DNA of 64,000 nucleotides from Myripristis murdjan. Its lineage: Eukaryota; Chordata; Actinopteri; Holocentriformes; Holocentridae. This document shows, in pieces, positions 52,246-63,162 of the stretch (position 1 is the first letter of the stretch; each line of letters opens with the position of its first letter). Below the pieces are notes generated by a model. That model was not told the DNA's origin, did no database searches, and worked only from the letters and a program-made list of their open reading frames with translations. Position numbers and translations under genes: made by a program. Location: positions 17,766,985 through 17,830,984 of the forward strand of contig NC_043996.1 in assembly GCF_902150065.1 (NCBI RefSeq). Direction: 5' to 3'.

Positions 52246-53069
52246 TGACACTACTCAACTCCATCTTGGTGACAAAATCTTTTCCAAGCAGATGATACTT
52301 TAACAGGTCATATTTGAAAGCAGGTTTGCAAATCCCACCATAAACCAAATTTAAATTCTGCAAAAGAAATATTTAGACTTATAGTTCAGACTGTAAGTCC
52401 TATACACAGTACCATTTAGTTTATCTGATCGTGGTATATTTATTCTTTAACTGTTGCAGATGTTGTTGAATTTTTACACAGACAACCAGCAATACACAAT
52501 AGACTTCAACAATCACCTGTGACCAACAGTGTCATACAGACATGCTCTAGCCACTGAGTCCATACAGCCTTTAAAAGGGGCAAAAGTGCAAGTTACAAAA
52601 TGCACAAGGCATTGAGAAAAATCAAAGTCTATCAGTTTCAGAGACCTGGCTGAGATTCTCCAAATGAATGATGAATGATCTTGAACAGCTTGGTCTAGAT
52701 TTGTGGCCATGAACTCCTTGAAAGCTTGAAAGAAGACAAAACTCTTAACTTGTGATACCACCTGAAACGGCACAATAGATCATAGTAATGTCTTTACTGG
52801 AATGTGGCCACATTTTGCAGCTCATTTAAATGTGAGAGCCAAAGATATGCCTGTTCATAACGTCACTGGAGCTGGTCCAGGTGTCCCTATAGTGATCAGC
52901 TCATTTCATGCTCTGGTTTATTTAGCAGCCATTTGAATCCAAGTTCACAAATACTGTCTGATCTGGCTCACTAGACACGAAATATATTTCAGGGAAAATT
53001 TCCCTTTAAACTTTTACAATTAGACTGGATATGCAACCCTATAATATCTGTTGATGTACAGTCAGGTTG

Positions 53070-53753
53070 TTACATCGCATTCCCCCTGCTGACATTAGAG
53101 GAGGGGGCACTTAAATGCCTTGACTCAGATTCGGGTCGGTTTATCAGGAGGCAAACACACCAAGTGAGAATAGCGGAGAACAGGGCGAGGATGCTGGCCA
53201 CAGACAAACAGATAGCGCCGACGGGCAGCGGGGTATTGTTGAAGTTATGCACAAAGACGAGGCCCAGAAATAGCAGGACTAACATGGAGAGGAAACAGAA
53301 GGTGGCGCACACACAACCCGTGATCAGAGCGACTTGTCTGCAAGTGTGGCAGCTCTCGTTGCTGTCCTGTGAGGTCGAGGAGACAGAAAGACCCACATCT
53401 GTATTTTGCGTGTTCACCAGCTCGTCAATGTGCCGCGCCAGCTTAATGTTTATCGGGAGCGCATCAGCCACCGTGGTGTTGTCGGGGAGGTTGTGGACCC
53501 GATATTCCGGGACGGGAGTGCGATGACGACAGAGGGGGCACCCGATTCTCCATCCTCTACCCTCCCGGAAGTGGAGACTGTCCAGACACTCCAGGCAGAA
53601 GGTGTGCGAGCACCCCAATAATTTGGGTTTGTGGCGGTCCGCGTCGAAGTAGTTGTAGCATATTTTGCACTCGTATTCCTCGCTGGGAAACGATAAGCTC
53701 ACTTCATGCGGAGCGCTTCCACAGTCGCTTCCTGTGTTTACCGCCTCTGCCAT
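53070..53753 (-). CDS. Intronless RING-finger protein with two C-terminal membrane segments (putative E3 ubiquitin ligase)
   Basis: 227 residues in one exon, ATG at 53753, stop TAA at 53070-53072. A C3HC4 RING occupies residues 29-75 with all ligands present: C29, C32, C48, H50, C53, C56, C72, C75. After a linker with a Cys-containing NESCHTC segment come two hydrophobic spans (about 141-169 and 176-204) and a short hydrophilic tail. An N-terminal RING with C-terminal membrane anchors is the layout of the small RNF152/RNF182/RNF183/RNF186/RNF223 group, most of which are single-exon and act as membrane-anchored E3 ligases. ECKICYN is shared with RNF182, but the rest is too different to name the gene. 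Substrate and site are unknown. It is not part of the mammalian ACSL3-PAX3 interval as I know it. Confidence 0.85.
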   Translation of the reverse strand: MAEAVNTGSDCGSAPHEVSLSFPSEEYECKICYNYFDADRHKPKLLGCSHTFCLECLDSLHFREGRGWRIGCPLCRHRTPVPEYRVHNLPDNTTVADALPINIKLARHIDELVNTQNTDVGLSVSSTSQDSNESCHTCRQVALITGCVCATFCFLSMLVLLFLGLVFVHNFNNTPLPVGAICLSVASILALFSAILTWCVCLLINRPESESRHLSAPSSNVSRGNAM

Positions 53754-54668
53754 GATCCGCCTAACAACTTTATTTGATTACCATTGCCCCAAGATCCAGT
53801 TTCACAGCTGGCATCCCATCATTCGCAGTAGTTTGCTGATTAAATTCCCTGGACATTGTGTAGATGAGTGCCGCTGAAGGAGGTAGTGCCGGTGATTTTA
53901 GTTCAGGAGGTTGAAAATGTCTCTCTCTCTATGTTGGTCGGACGTGCCTCAGCTGCACCGCCCGGCGTTAAGTCAGTCCTCAGTAACCATCGTTCCTCCA
54001 GCCGGTTGCTGGCACCACTATCCTGCTTTGTAACTCGAGCACAACCCCAGCACAAACCCAGATTAGTCTTAATCACGATCAGATTACCAAAGTTAAATCG
54101 TGCGCGCTCACGTTCTGCCGCAATAATCCAGTCAATAGAAGGCTGCCTTGTGGCAGTAAAGCCCCCATCTCCTCTTCAGCCACTTCATATGCCACAAGTG
54201 TGGTTCATGTGTATAAAATGATTAACATGCGTATTTTAGTCAGTAAATAATTTTATTGATTGCCTATACAGTGACAAAGAAAATAGTGTTTTCCCTTCTG
54301 GTTTTCAGCACCACGGGCTGTGGACAGCGCCAAACAGTCCAATCAGCAAAATGACACCTTCAGCTTTCCTCGTCCACCTCAGTGCCGGTACTGACCTGCT
54401 GGGGAGAAAGATGTCTGTTTTTACTGTAAGAGCAAGGACCACAATGGAAATCTGTGTTCTCTTGTTATCAGTTATCCTTGATTATTTTGAGACATGTGCG
54501 CTGCAATTTACAAGTGAGGAAGCAGATTGGCTGTAGATGCTACAAAAAGCTGCCAGATATGCATTTTACCTCTCCATGCATGTGTTACTATTTCTAACTT
54601 TAACCTTTGTACATAATTTCAAAATCCTCCCCCAAATCTCATTGCAATCACATTGCTTCACAAACACT

Positions 54669-54696
54669 CATAATATCACTTTGTAGTGATATTATG
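54669..54696. repeat. Perfect 12-bp-stem hairpin
   Basis: CATAATATCACT, loop TTGT, then the exact inverse AGTGATATTATG. Not followed by a T run and not beside a gene. Confidence 0.8.
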
Positions 54697-55030
54697 GAGC
54701 AGCTCTTAGATTCCAAGTAAGTTAAGTTAATGTCTGCTTCTCGCTGACTCCTGACTTTCTCTGCTGAAGGCCCTAAAACTGAAATTGGCCCTACTAATCT
54801 TAGCGTCTTCGTTTTTATTGAGGACACAAAGAAATTTTAAGATGAATAAATAAATAAACAAATACATAAGTCCTAAATAAAATACACTGGTTCGATTACA
54901 TGATTTTCCCTTCAAAAATAGCAATAAATAAATAAATAAATAAAACAGTCTCATTGAGCTTACATGTGCCCTCTTGTGGCTGAACATATGAATGATTTGA
55001 TGAATGTGTGTCTACATGGCTTGGTTGGTG

Positions 55031-55067
<37 letters not shown>

Positions 55068-55958
55068 GCGTCTGTATATGTGTGTGTGTCAGTGGGATTC
55101 TTCAATAGGGCAATCAGCATGAAAGACGTTTTTATACACACCTTATCATACAAGGATCGTATTTTTCATTGTTTCAACATACTAAACATTTGGTACAATA
55201 CACTGGGATGTAGGTTTCCTAAAATGTTTAGATTATTCACCTCTGCAAAGTCCATAGGATAATGAATGGATGTTATTTATTTATTTATTTAGGCTTATTT
55301 ATTTACTTGCTAAATCAAATTGTTCAATTTAAGTAAAACAAAACAAAACAAAATCGATATTTATTAAGAAAAAAGTCAACATATACAAAAAAATAAAAAT
55401 AAAAATGGGCTCATCTAATTTGTGAGCTCGTTCTGTTCACTAACATCAACTTAACAAAAAGTTCAAAAACTCTTATATGAAAACTATTAAAAGCCAAACA
55501 AATATTTCCGGACTTTCATGGAACGACTGAAACTTATTATGAATCCAAATCAAATGCTGTACCAGTGCTCATAAAATCTGTATGTGACTAATTGAAAACA
55601 GATTAACTTGTTGAAATGGTTGCATTTAGAAATGCTGTCATTTTAATGCTAAGTCTGCATGGAGACTCACTGTGTCATGCATATTTTGGTCAAAACAGGC
55701 TGACATGATGCTTGATAAAGTTTAGGGGATCCAGACAGATATTTCCACATTATCCCTCACGCAATATTCTTGATTCTGGAGTCTTTCACAGATCCCAAAA
55801 ATATTGTGTTGGATTATATCTGAAAGCATCCACTTCCTGTGGTGATGTAGGAAATCCACTTCAAGAACTGTGAAGGTACAATACAAGATAACATATCGTG
55901 GAGATGAAATGGGTTGATGCACAACAAAGACCCTTTCTCTCCCTTTCTCCTCCTACTC

Positions 55959-55997
<39 letters not shown>

Positions 55998-56844
55998 AAA
56001 ATGTTTCACTTCAAGTAATTTATTAGTGTATTGTAAGAAAGTTCATCATGGGGGCTATAAACTATTAGCTCACCATTTTCAGCCTTCATTTACTGACCTT
56101 TTAAAGTAAGCCTGTATGCCCTAAGGCTGTATGGTTAACAAATGCCCTGCTTCTCTTTCTCTTTTCTCTGGCTCACCTGGGTGCACCTTATGGGTCTTTG
56201 TAATGATAACTGCTCTCAGTTTGAGTTCCCACCTAAGTATTGTGGGTCCCATGTAATTGCTAACATCAAACACATCAGAAAACAGTGCACTTTTTGGAAA
56301 TGCCTTGTAACCTTTAACATCCCAAGGCAGCTAATTAAAGAGTGGATATCCCTAATCTGAAGACGCGGTGTTTCTAAGATGCTTATCTAAGTGTGGGACT
56401 AGCCATCCTGCTAAATTATTTCTCCTTTTCCAAACAACTTGTGCACACGATTGTCTTTGTGATGGAAAATTCTCTTTTATGAATTCTTGTCTCTATGGAA
56501 ACAAAACATCAAACATAACCAACACTGGCACAATAACAATAATAGCTAAGATGCAATCCAGCTATTTTGGAAGGGTATTTTAAGGTCACTTGCATCATGT
56601 CCACTGTTAACTTGTAACACAAAAAAGGTGAAGAGTGTTACATTTGCATAAAGAAGCAACAAATACAAACATATTCTTTGGTGGGGCGTTTGCCCATTGA
56701 AAAAAACAAAACAAATGGAAGTCCTTTTGAATAACATGTGACTTTATTTCAATGGATGGCTCAGTAAATTGTTTAAGACTGCACATTGGCCTCAGTTTTA
56801 TTTAGGAACTGTGTCTGCGTAACATGTGCCTGAGAAATACTGTT

Positions 56845-56886
56845 GCCAAATCTCTGTTTAGAATATATTGTAAAGACAGATTTGGC
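56845..56886. repeat. 42-bp near-perfect palindrome
   Basis: GCCAAATCT...AATATATT...AGATTTGGC. The arms match at 18 of 21 positions with no spacer, and partial pairing continues a few bases outwards. Confidence 0.75.
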
Positions 56887-59506
56887 AGTAGTCATCGTAC
56901 ACTGTCAAGGCCTCAAACAGACTTAGACCTATACATGAGAGACTGCAGTATATCAATACTGCAGCAACTATGTTATGGCACATTGTTTTGAATTCCCTTG
57001 TTGCAGTGGGAGCTACTCTCTAAAGACAAATAAAGTGGTTTTGCAGTTATAGGACAAATGTTGTTTTACAGCTGTTTTTTATTTCAACCTGCAAAAACAT
57101 CATAGAAAGACATTCAAATTATATAAATCAGGATTATAAAAGTACCATTTTGGTTGTCATGGTATATATCTAGGTCTATTTAAAGCCCTATACAGTAGGT
57201 AGTTACAGTCTACTCATCTTTATGGAGATTTGTTTCACCAATAATTCAAATAGGTCTGGTTCTGTCATAATGTAGGACCTAGTTATCACCAATTCCACCG
57301 CCCACATCAAAATTGCTAGAGTATTAGACTAACCTTTTTCTTTGAGGGAGGCAGAAGGGATTGTTGTGGCTTTTTAATGTGTTTCTGAAATAAAGCTTCA
57401 AAAGCCTCTGGCTATTCTGACTATATCCCTGGTAAACTGGTAAACGCACCACACTATTTATTTTCTAAGCCATTTTGGTCTTTATTTTCGATGCACACTG
57501 TGCACCAGCAGAGCACATTTCTGACTTGGCTCTCCCCCTCTAATTGATTTGACATGGTAGCTCCAATATCCTTTTCATGATAGTCAAACTTAGTATGATA
57601 ACTTTGTTTCTCTGCCATTCCTTCTTTTATGGACATATAAAGTTTCCACGAGTGCTCTGTGTCCACTGGATCTACTTTTCTACCAGGGAAAGATCTCACC
57701 TCAGTCCTAGGAGGGGAAAAAGTCATATGTTGTGGGTTACTGCAATAGCATGGATTGAAACCTGCAGAAAAATGATACTTTATCACAATTTTTGAAAAAA
57801 ATGGCACACTATATTGCAGTAAGAGCAAAACAGATATATTTTAAATAGTACTAACAAAGTTTTTGAAATGAGAGTTTGCAAGATTATTTATTTATTTATT
57901 TTTTACAACTTTACAATTGTTCAACCAACACACAGAGTAGAAATGTGACAAACTTGATCAGTGATAGCCAGTTAATTGACAGAGCAACTTGCTGCATGTC
58001 AGCTAAGGCTGATGATGAGCACATTAGTTCATATCATGCAGAGTCCAGTCAGTCATTCCAATTAATGGACTTTTGAGGACGCCTATTGAATCAAAAGCCA
58101 GCACAGCCTTATTCCTGGAAAAAAGAGAACGGCATGGGTCTGTTAAACACGGGTAATTATCACAAATCTACAAGGCCTCAGAAAAGTCAAGTGATCCCTC
58201 ATGTGGTTCTGTGTGTCAATAATCGTCCATTTGCACGGATGTGTTACACTAGCGTGTGGCTGAACCGCGGGTCTTGGTAGCGCCTATTGTTAAATTAGTG
58301 CATCTATTAGGTGACTGCGGAGCTTCTGCATGGGGTGTGGTGGAAGCCGTGAAAAAGAAAAATCCTCTCCACGCTGCGGACCCCCGCATCCACACCATAT
58401 TTCCCTCCTGCCCTCCATTGTCTGTGCGTTCCGGTGGAGAGAAAACCTTCCCAAAAAGATGTTTTTCGTGTGGTTACCAATTTCCATCTCTATGATAATC
58501 GATTTTTACAGCTTCATACATCCCTCTACATTTGTTTGAATCTGTACTTCAGGTTTTTTTTTTTTTTTTAACAGTAAGCACACCTAAACTGATAACCAAA
58601 TCTGAAGTCATTCCACGTTTGTGTTGACAATATTAAAATAATTGCAAAGGATTCCGGGCTTAGACACTAATTACTAAAAGGCTTACACACTAATACTTCC
58701 TCTCATTCAAATCAGCTATATCGAATCACTATTACTGATATAGCACAGGTTTATGTCCTGTTAAAATAATATGATAATAACTGTGTGACAGAAGATCTAA
58801 TGGTAATTAACCATTTAACCATTTTGTCCAAAATGCTTTACAGTATATGAATGCACTGAAGCATGTGTGATTGCAGTGGAAAGTAAACCCCGCATGCACT
58901 GTTGATACAAGCACAAGTGCTGCTGTTTAAAAAATACAACTCCTACTATTAGGCAACAGCTAATACTACTACTGATTAATATTAGCGTTATTATTAATAC
59001 TACTAGCAATAATACTAATAAAAATACGGGTAACAACAACAAGAACAACAGCAGCAGTAGTAATATTAGTAGTAGAAGTAGTAGTAATGATAATAATAAT
59101 ATTTATTATAATTATAATAACAATAATAGGTTTTACACATATTTAAATTATTCTGAGCTATGTCGGTAGGCCTGATAAGCCTCTCACCTGTTGCTTTTTC
59201 TCAAGAACAGTGCAAATGTAGCTTTTAGTCCTAACTATGCAAGGTTACTTAGAACATCCTTCAACAGGCAGGAGCCTGGTAAACTATCCATGCAAAGCCA
59301 ATATAATATTGATCACCATCCTCCCTTGTGGTGCTGCCTGTCCGCGCCCTGCAGACAGGCTGAAATCCTGTTAGAGAGCACACAAGTGTTTATGAGAACC
59401 CATGGCTCAGTTTGCCCTCTCTTGTCTGCTCCTAAATGTTTCTGTTGATGTCCCAACCCCAATAAAATAAACTCCACTCTTACGGCGGTTAATTTGTATT
59501 AAAACG

Positions 59507-59540
<34 letters not shown>

Positions 59541-60303
59541 AACAACAAAAAACAAACAAAAAACAAACAAACAAAACAAAACAAAAAAAACACCAGCACT
59601 ACTGCTGCTGCTACTACTACTAATAAAATTAATAATCCATGATTGTCTTGCCTTTAATTGAATGAAACGTTTAATATGCAAAATGATGTGTGTAGCCTAT
59701 AGTATGTGCATGTGCGTCCATGCTTGTGTGCACGCGCGCAGGGACCTCTTATGAAGTTGTAAATAATGTGTGAACATATTTGTGTTGTTCTGGATTCAAA
59801 CAGGTTACACGGCCGGCGTCATCCCTTGCTTCGGCTGAGTCTTTGCTCTGATCAGTGCACTGACTTGAATTATCAAGAAATTAAGCCACAGCATCTCTTC
59901 ATTTGCTGTATTATTATTAGTTTGTAGAGCTGTAGCAGTTGTTCTGTGTTTTGTATGTGTTTTGTTTATGTCTGCTGCAGTTATGACCCAGTTTTCCACT
60001 GGCCGGTTATTATCAACCAGTCTCATCGATACTGTAAATAGATCCAAACAGTAATTTCTCATCACTAATACATGGTTAATATCGATCCTATTGAGCGGGA
60101 GGGGAATGATCACAATTTAATAAAAGCTTAGAATGCATGCAATGCATATAGTAGGCTATAGGCTACATGAGACAGACTCACCTATTTATTTAATTCGTTT
60201 TATTTAAGTTGTGGCCTTTGTAAAAAGTTTAATGCTCAGCAACAAGCTGGTGACACAAGTTGAACTCGTGAGGTCAATCCAGACAGAAAGGAGCCCCTGC
60301 TGT

Positions 60304-60399
60304 CCAATCACAAAGCTCCTCCTGCCCCTGGATGTCCGGGTCTTTGACCAATCAGCGGGCAAAGCGCGGAGTCAGAGGGGACAGCGACCACGGATAAAA
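60304..60399 (+). promoter_or_regulatory. pax3: pax3 proximal promoter: two CCAAT boxes and an AT-rich box
   Basis: CCAAT at 60304-60308 and 60348-60352, then GGATAAAAT at 60393-60400, a weak TATA-like box. These stand in a locally GC-rich stretch about 320-410 bases before the pax3 ATG. A transcription start near 60425-60435 is inferred. Confidence 0.55.
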
Positions 60400-60716
60400 T
60401 GTTTGACTTCCATCCATCCTCTCAATCTTCCCAGGACTGGTAGCAGTATCCGTGAGAGCAGGCTAAAGTCATTTTAACTTAAGTAAAACTAAAACCCTCA
60501 CCTTCGCCCGGTGCTCAGCCCCGGACAGATTCCTGCTCTGCATCAGTTCTCAGGGCTTCGGCTCTTCTCTTGGCGAGGCAACCTGTTACTCAGGAGCTGG
60601 AGGCTGCCTCGTAGCCTGCAGACAAGCCCAAACACTACAAAGAAGTCTTGTCGGATTAAAAGCGCAAAACCAAGGCAGTTTCACCCCTGTTGTTACCTGA
60701 CGGAGGGTCAGGAGTC

Positions 60717-62822
60717 ATGACAGCGCTTGCAGGAGGTTTACCGAGAATGATGCGACCAACTCCACACCAAAACTACCCGCGGGGAGGCTACTCTCTGGAA
60801 GGTAGGATACTGCCACCAGTTGCTGACGGTGTAATATTCATAACTTGCAGAAAAGTTGACAAACCGCACAAAGGCTTAGTCTAAAAGTGCATTTCAAGCA
60901 AGCAAAACGAGCGACAAAATATTTCTAGTGGAAACCAACTCGCCTCAAGAATTTCTTGAATGGAACGTCATTTGGTAAAATGATGTGTTTTCTTCCAGTC
61001 TATTGACAGCAGTTTCTAGATTTTTTTTTTTTCAAAATGTGATACTTTGTCAGAATCCAGAGGAAATATCTAAAAAAACTTGGCATAATTTTGCCACTTG
61101 TTTTATGGACAAAAGAAAAAAGTAAAACAATATAGCTACATAGGTATAATGACATATAGCGTGTCATTTTTGCGCTGCAGTGACGCCACACCTTTGATTT
61201 TTTAATGTCTATTTAATTTGCCTTATTTGAAAGTTCCTACGTTGGCTTCACGGCCTATATGATAATCAAATTGATAATTAGCGTCTGCAATAGATTAAAA
61301 AGAGAACGAGAAACCGACGAAAGTCAAGAAGCCTGGTTATGGGGGTTCATGATGTTTTTTGTTTACTGAATGCTCTGCCCCTGTCCAGTTTCCACTCCGC
61401 TAGGACAGGGTCGGGTCAACCAGCTCGGTGGGGTCTTCATAAACGGCAGACCTCTCCCCAACCATATCCGCCATAAAATAGTGGAGATGGCCCATCACGG
61501 CATCCGGCCGTGTGTCATCTCCCGTCAGCTCCGAGTGTCCCACGGCTGCGTCTCCAAAATCCTCTGCCGGTACCAGGAGACAGGCTCCATCAGGCCGGGA
61601 GCCATCGGAGGCAGCAAGCCAAAGGTGAGCCATTCAGGCGGTGATGTGTGGTAAATAAACAATAACTAAACGAATCTCAGTAGAATTATAAAAAGTTTGA
61701 CTCGGCCTGTATAAATAAAATGCAGTTATTTTTTTTCTGAAAAGCATAGCCTTAGACTAACTTAGGCTATGCCTCTTACCCTGTCCTCATAACCAAACTC
61801 GATATCAACTTGGTACGAACATAAGGAGATTCAGACGAAAACGCCAGATAAACTTTATTTCAAAAAGTGGGCTGAAAATCTGGATTTTAGTTGGTTTACC
61901 CTCCACTTCTTCCCTGAAAATATACAGGCTTGTAGGCTGCCAAACATGGCCTACTCTTTATGGCTGCAATTAACATGCCATCCTGTACAGGCTAAATATT
62001 TGTTTATAGTCAGCTGTTAACATATAATAAAATAAAAATAATGATAACTAAAAATCGGTCGAATTCACTGTGTTTTTGCGAGAAAGCTTTCTTGAAATGT
62101 GATAAATCTTGAGAGATATTTTGCTCTATAGTTTTTTTTAATGATAAATATTGCATTTTGCCAACAACCTTGAAATATTTTTACGCACTGCCATGAACTC
62201 CTTAAAACAAGGAAACTGGACTTGTAGCCTGTCTTGCATGGTACACTTTGCATAGAAAGTGACAAACTCTTGTGCTGCCTTCACAGCAGACAACAACTCC
62301 AGACGTGGACAAGAAAATCGAGGAGTATAAGAGAGAAAACCCGGGGATGTTCAGCTGGGAAATTAGGGACAAATTACTGAAAGATGGGATCTGCGACAGG
62401 AACAACGTTCCCTCAGGTAGTTTTTTTTTTTTTTTTTTTTTAAAGCTGTATCTTCTATTCACAAAACGAAACAAAGCAAAACAAAAAGAAGGACAATGAC
62501 TGCCTCTGATCTGAGAAGATATCCCCATATAGTTTAGGCTTTATGTTGTCTCGTTGTTTGCTTTATTTGCATAAAAAGTTGCCCCTATTAATAATTATTT
62601 TTCCTGCATCATTTCTGTTTGTGCTAATATTTCTGCGATGTGACGACTTTTTTTTCTCTTTCCTTTTTTTTTTCAAAGTGAGCGCAATCAGTCGCATCAT
62701 GCGGTCTAAATTCGGGGGAGTAGGTGAGGATGAGGAGGATGATGATGAAGTCGAGAAGAGGGAGATGGAGGAGAACGAACGGCGAGCGAAGCACAGCATC
62801 GATGGCATTCTGGGAGACAGAT
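60717..62822 (+). CDS. pax3: Paired box protein Pax-3, coding exons 1-4 (gene continues beyond the window)
   Basis: Exons seen: 60717-60801, 61389-61624, 62287-62416, 62679-62822. The protein starts [20 protein letters not shown], the PAX3 (not PAX7) start. Exon 2 gives [20 protein letters not shown] and the first half of the paired domain. Exon 3 has [20 protein letters not shown]. Exon 4 ends with the octapeptide HSIDGILGD, after an acidic [11 protein letters not shown] insert in the linker. Exon 4 ends in phase 1 (AGA T|gtaagt). The homeobox exons and the C-terminus lie to the right of the window. Exon 3 has a tandem acceptor (cag|CAG) able to add or drop one glutamine, a known Pax3/Pax7 feature. 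PAX3 is a transcription factor of neural crest, dorsal neural tube and myogenic precursors. Synteny (acsl3, scg2, ap1s3, cul3) supports pax3. Confidence 0.96.
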
Positions 62823-62883
62823 GTAAGTTGCTTAATTATTGTACAGTCTATTGATTTTATTAAGGGGGCAAAGTTCTGGAACC

Positions 62884-62929
<46 letters not shown>
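62884..62929 (+). repeat. (AAT)n microsatellite in pax3 intron 4
   Basis: About 15 AAT units, starting 62 bases after the exon 4 donor. Confidence 0.9.
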
Positions 62930-62930
<1 letters not shown>

Positions 62931-63127
62931 ATATAAATTATTTCTGTGTTTTACTAGTAATTTCTGGTGTAACAAGTGGACTTGGCCTCACATAATCATA
63001 AATACTACGTATGTATAGATAAGTGTATTCTGTTAATACGTGACATTAATATAACAATAACAGTAGCTACAACAAAAACAACAACGACAACAACAACAGC
63101 AACAATAGCATTACGGATAACAACATC

Positions 63128-63160
<33 letters not shown>
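63128..63160 (+). repeat. (AAT)n microsatellite in pax3 intron 4
   Basis: About 11 AAT units, preceded by an ACA-rich tract (63061-63115). Confidence 0.9.

Positions 63161-63162
<2 letters not shown>

Larger units (their letters stand above)
48330..53069. other. Gene-free interval between the acsl3 promoter region and the RING-finger gene
   Basis: No gene recognised. It contains the GATA array, three long CA/GT microsatellites, T and A runs (about 50499-50519 and 50992-51003) and repeat-family sequence at 51700-52245. The 3' UTR of the RING gene probably occupies the right end. Confidence 0.55.
53754..60300. other. Gene-free upstream region of pax3
   Basis: About 6.5 kb without a recognisable gene. 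It holds TC (55032-55062), AC (55963-55994) and AAC/AAT simple repeats (58960-59130, 59503-59640), AAAT runs near 54850-54945 and 55270-55300, and two palindromes listed separately. Patches of more balanced composition (58080-58500) could be pax3 enhancers, but nothing specific can be shown. Confidence 0.5.
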
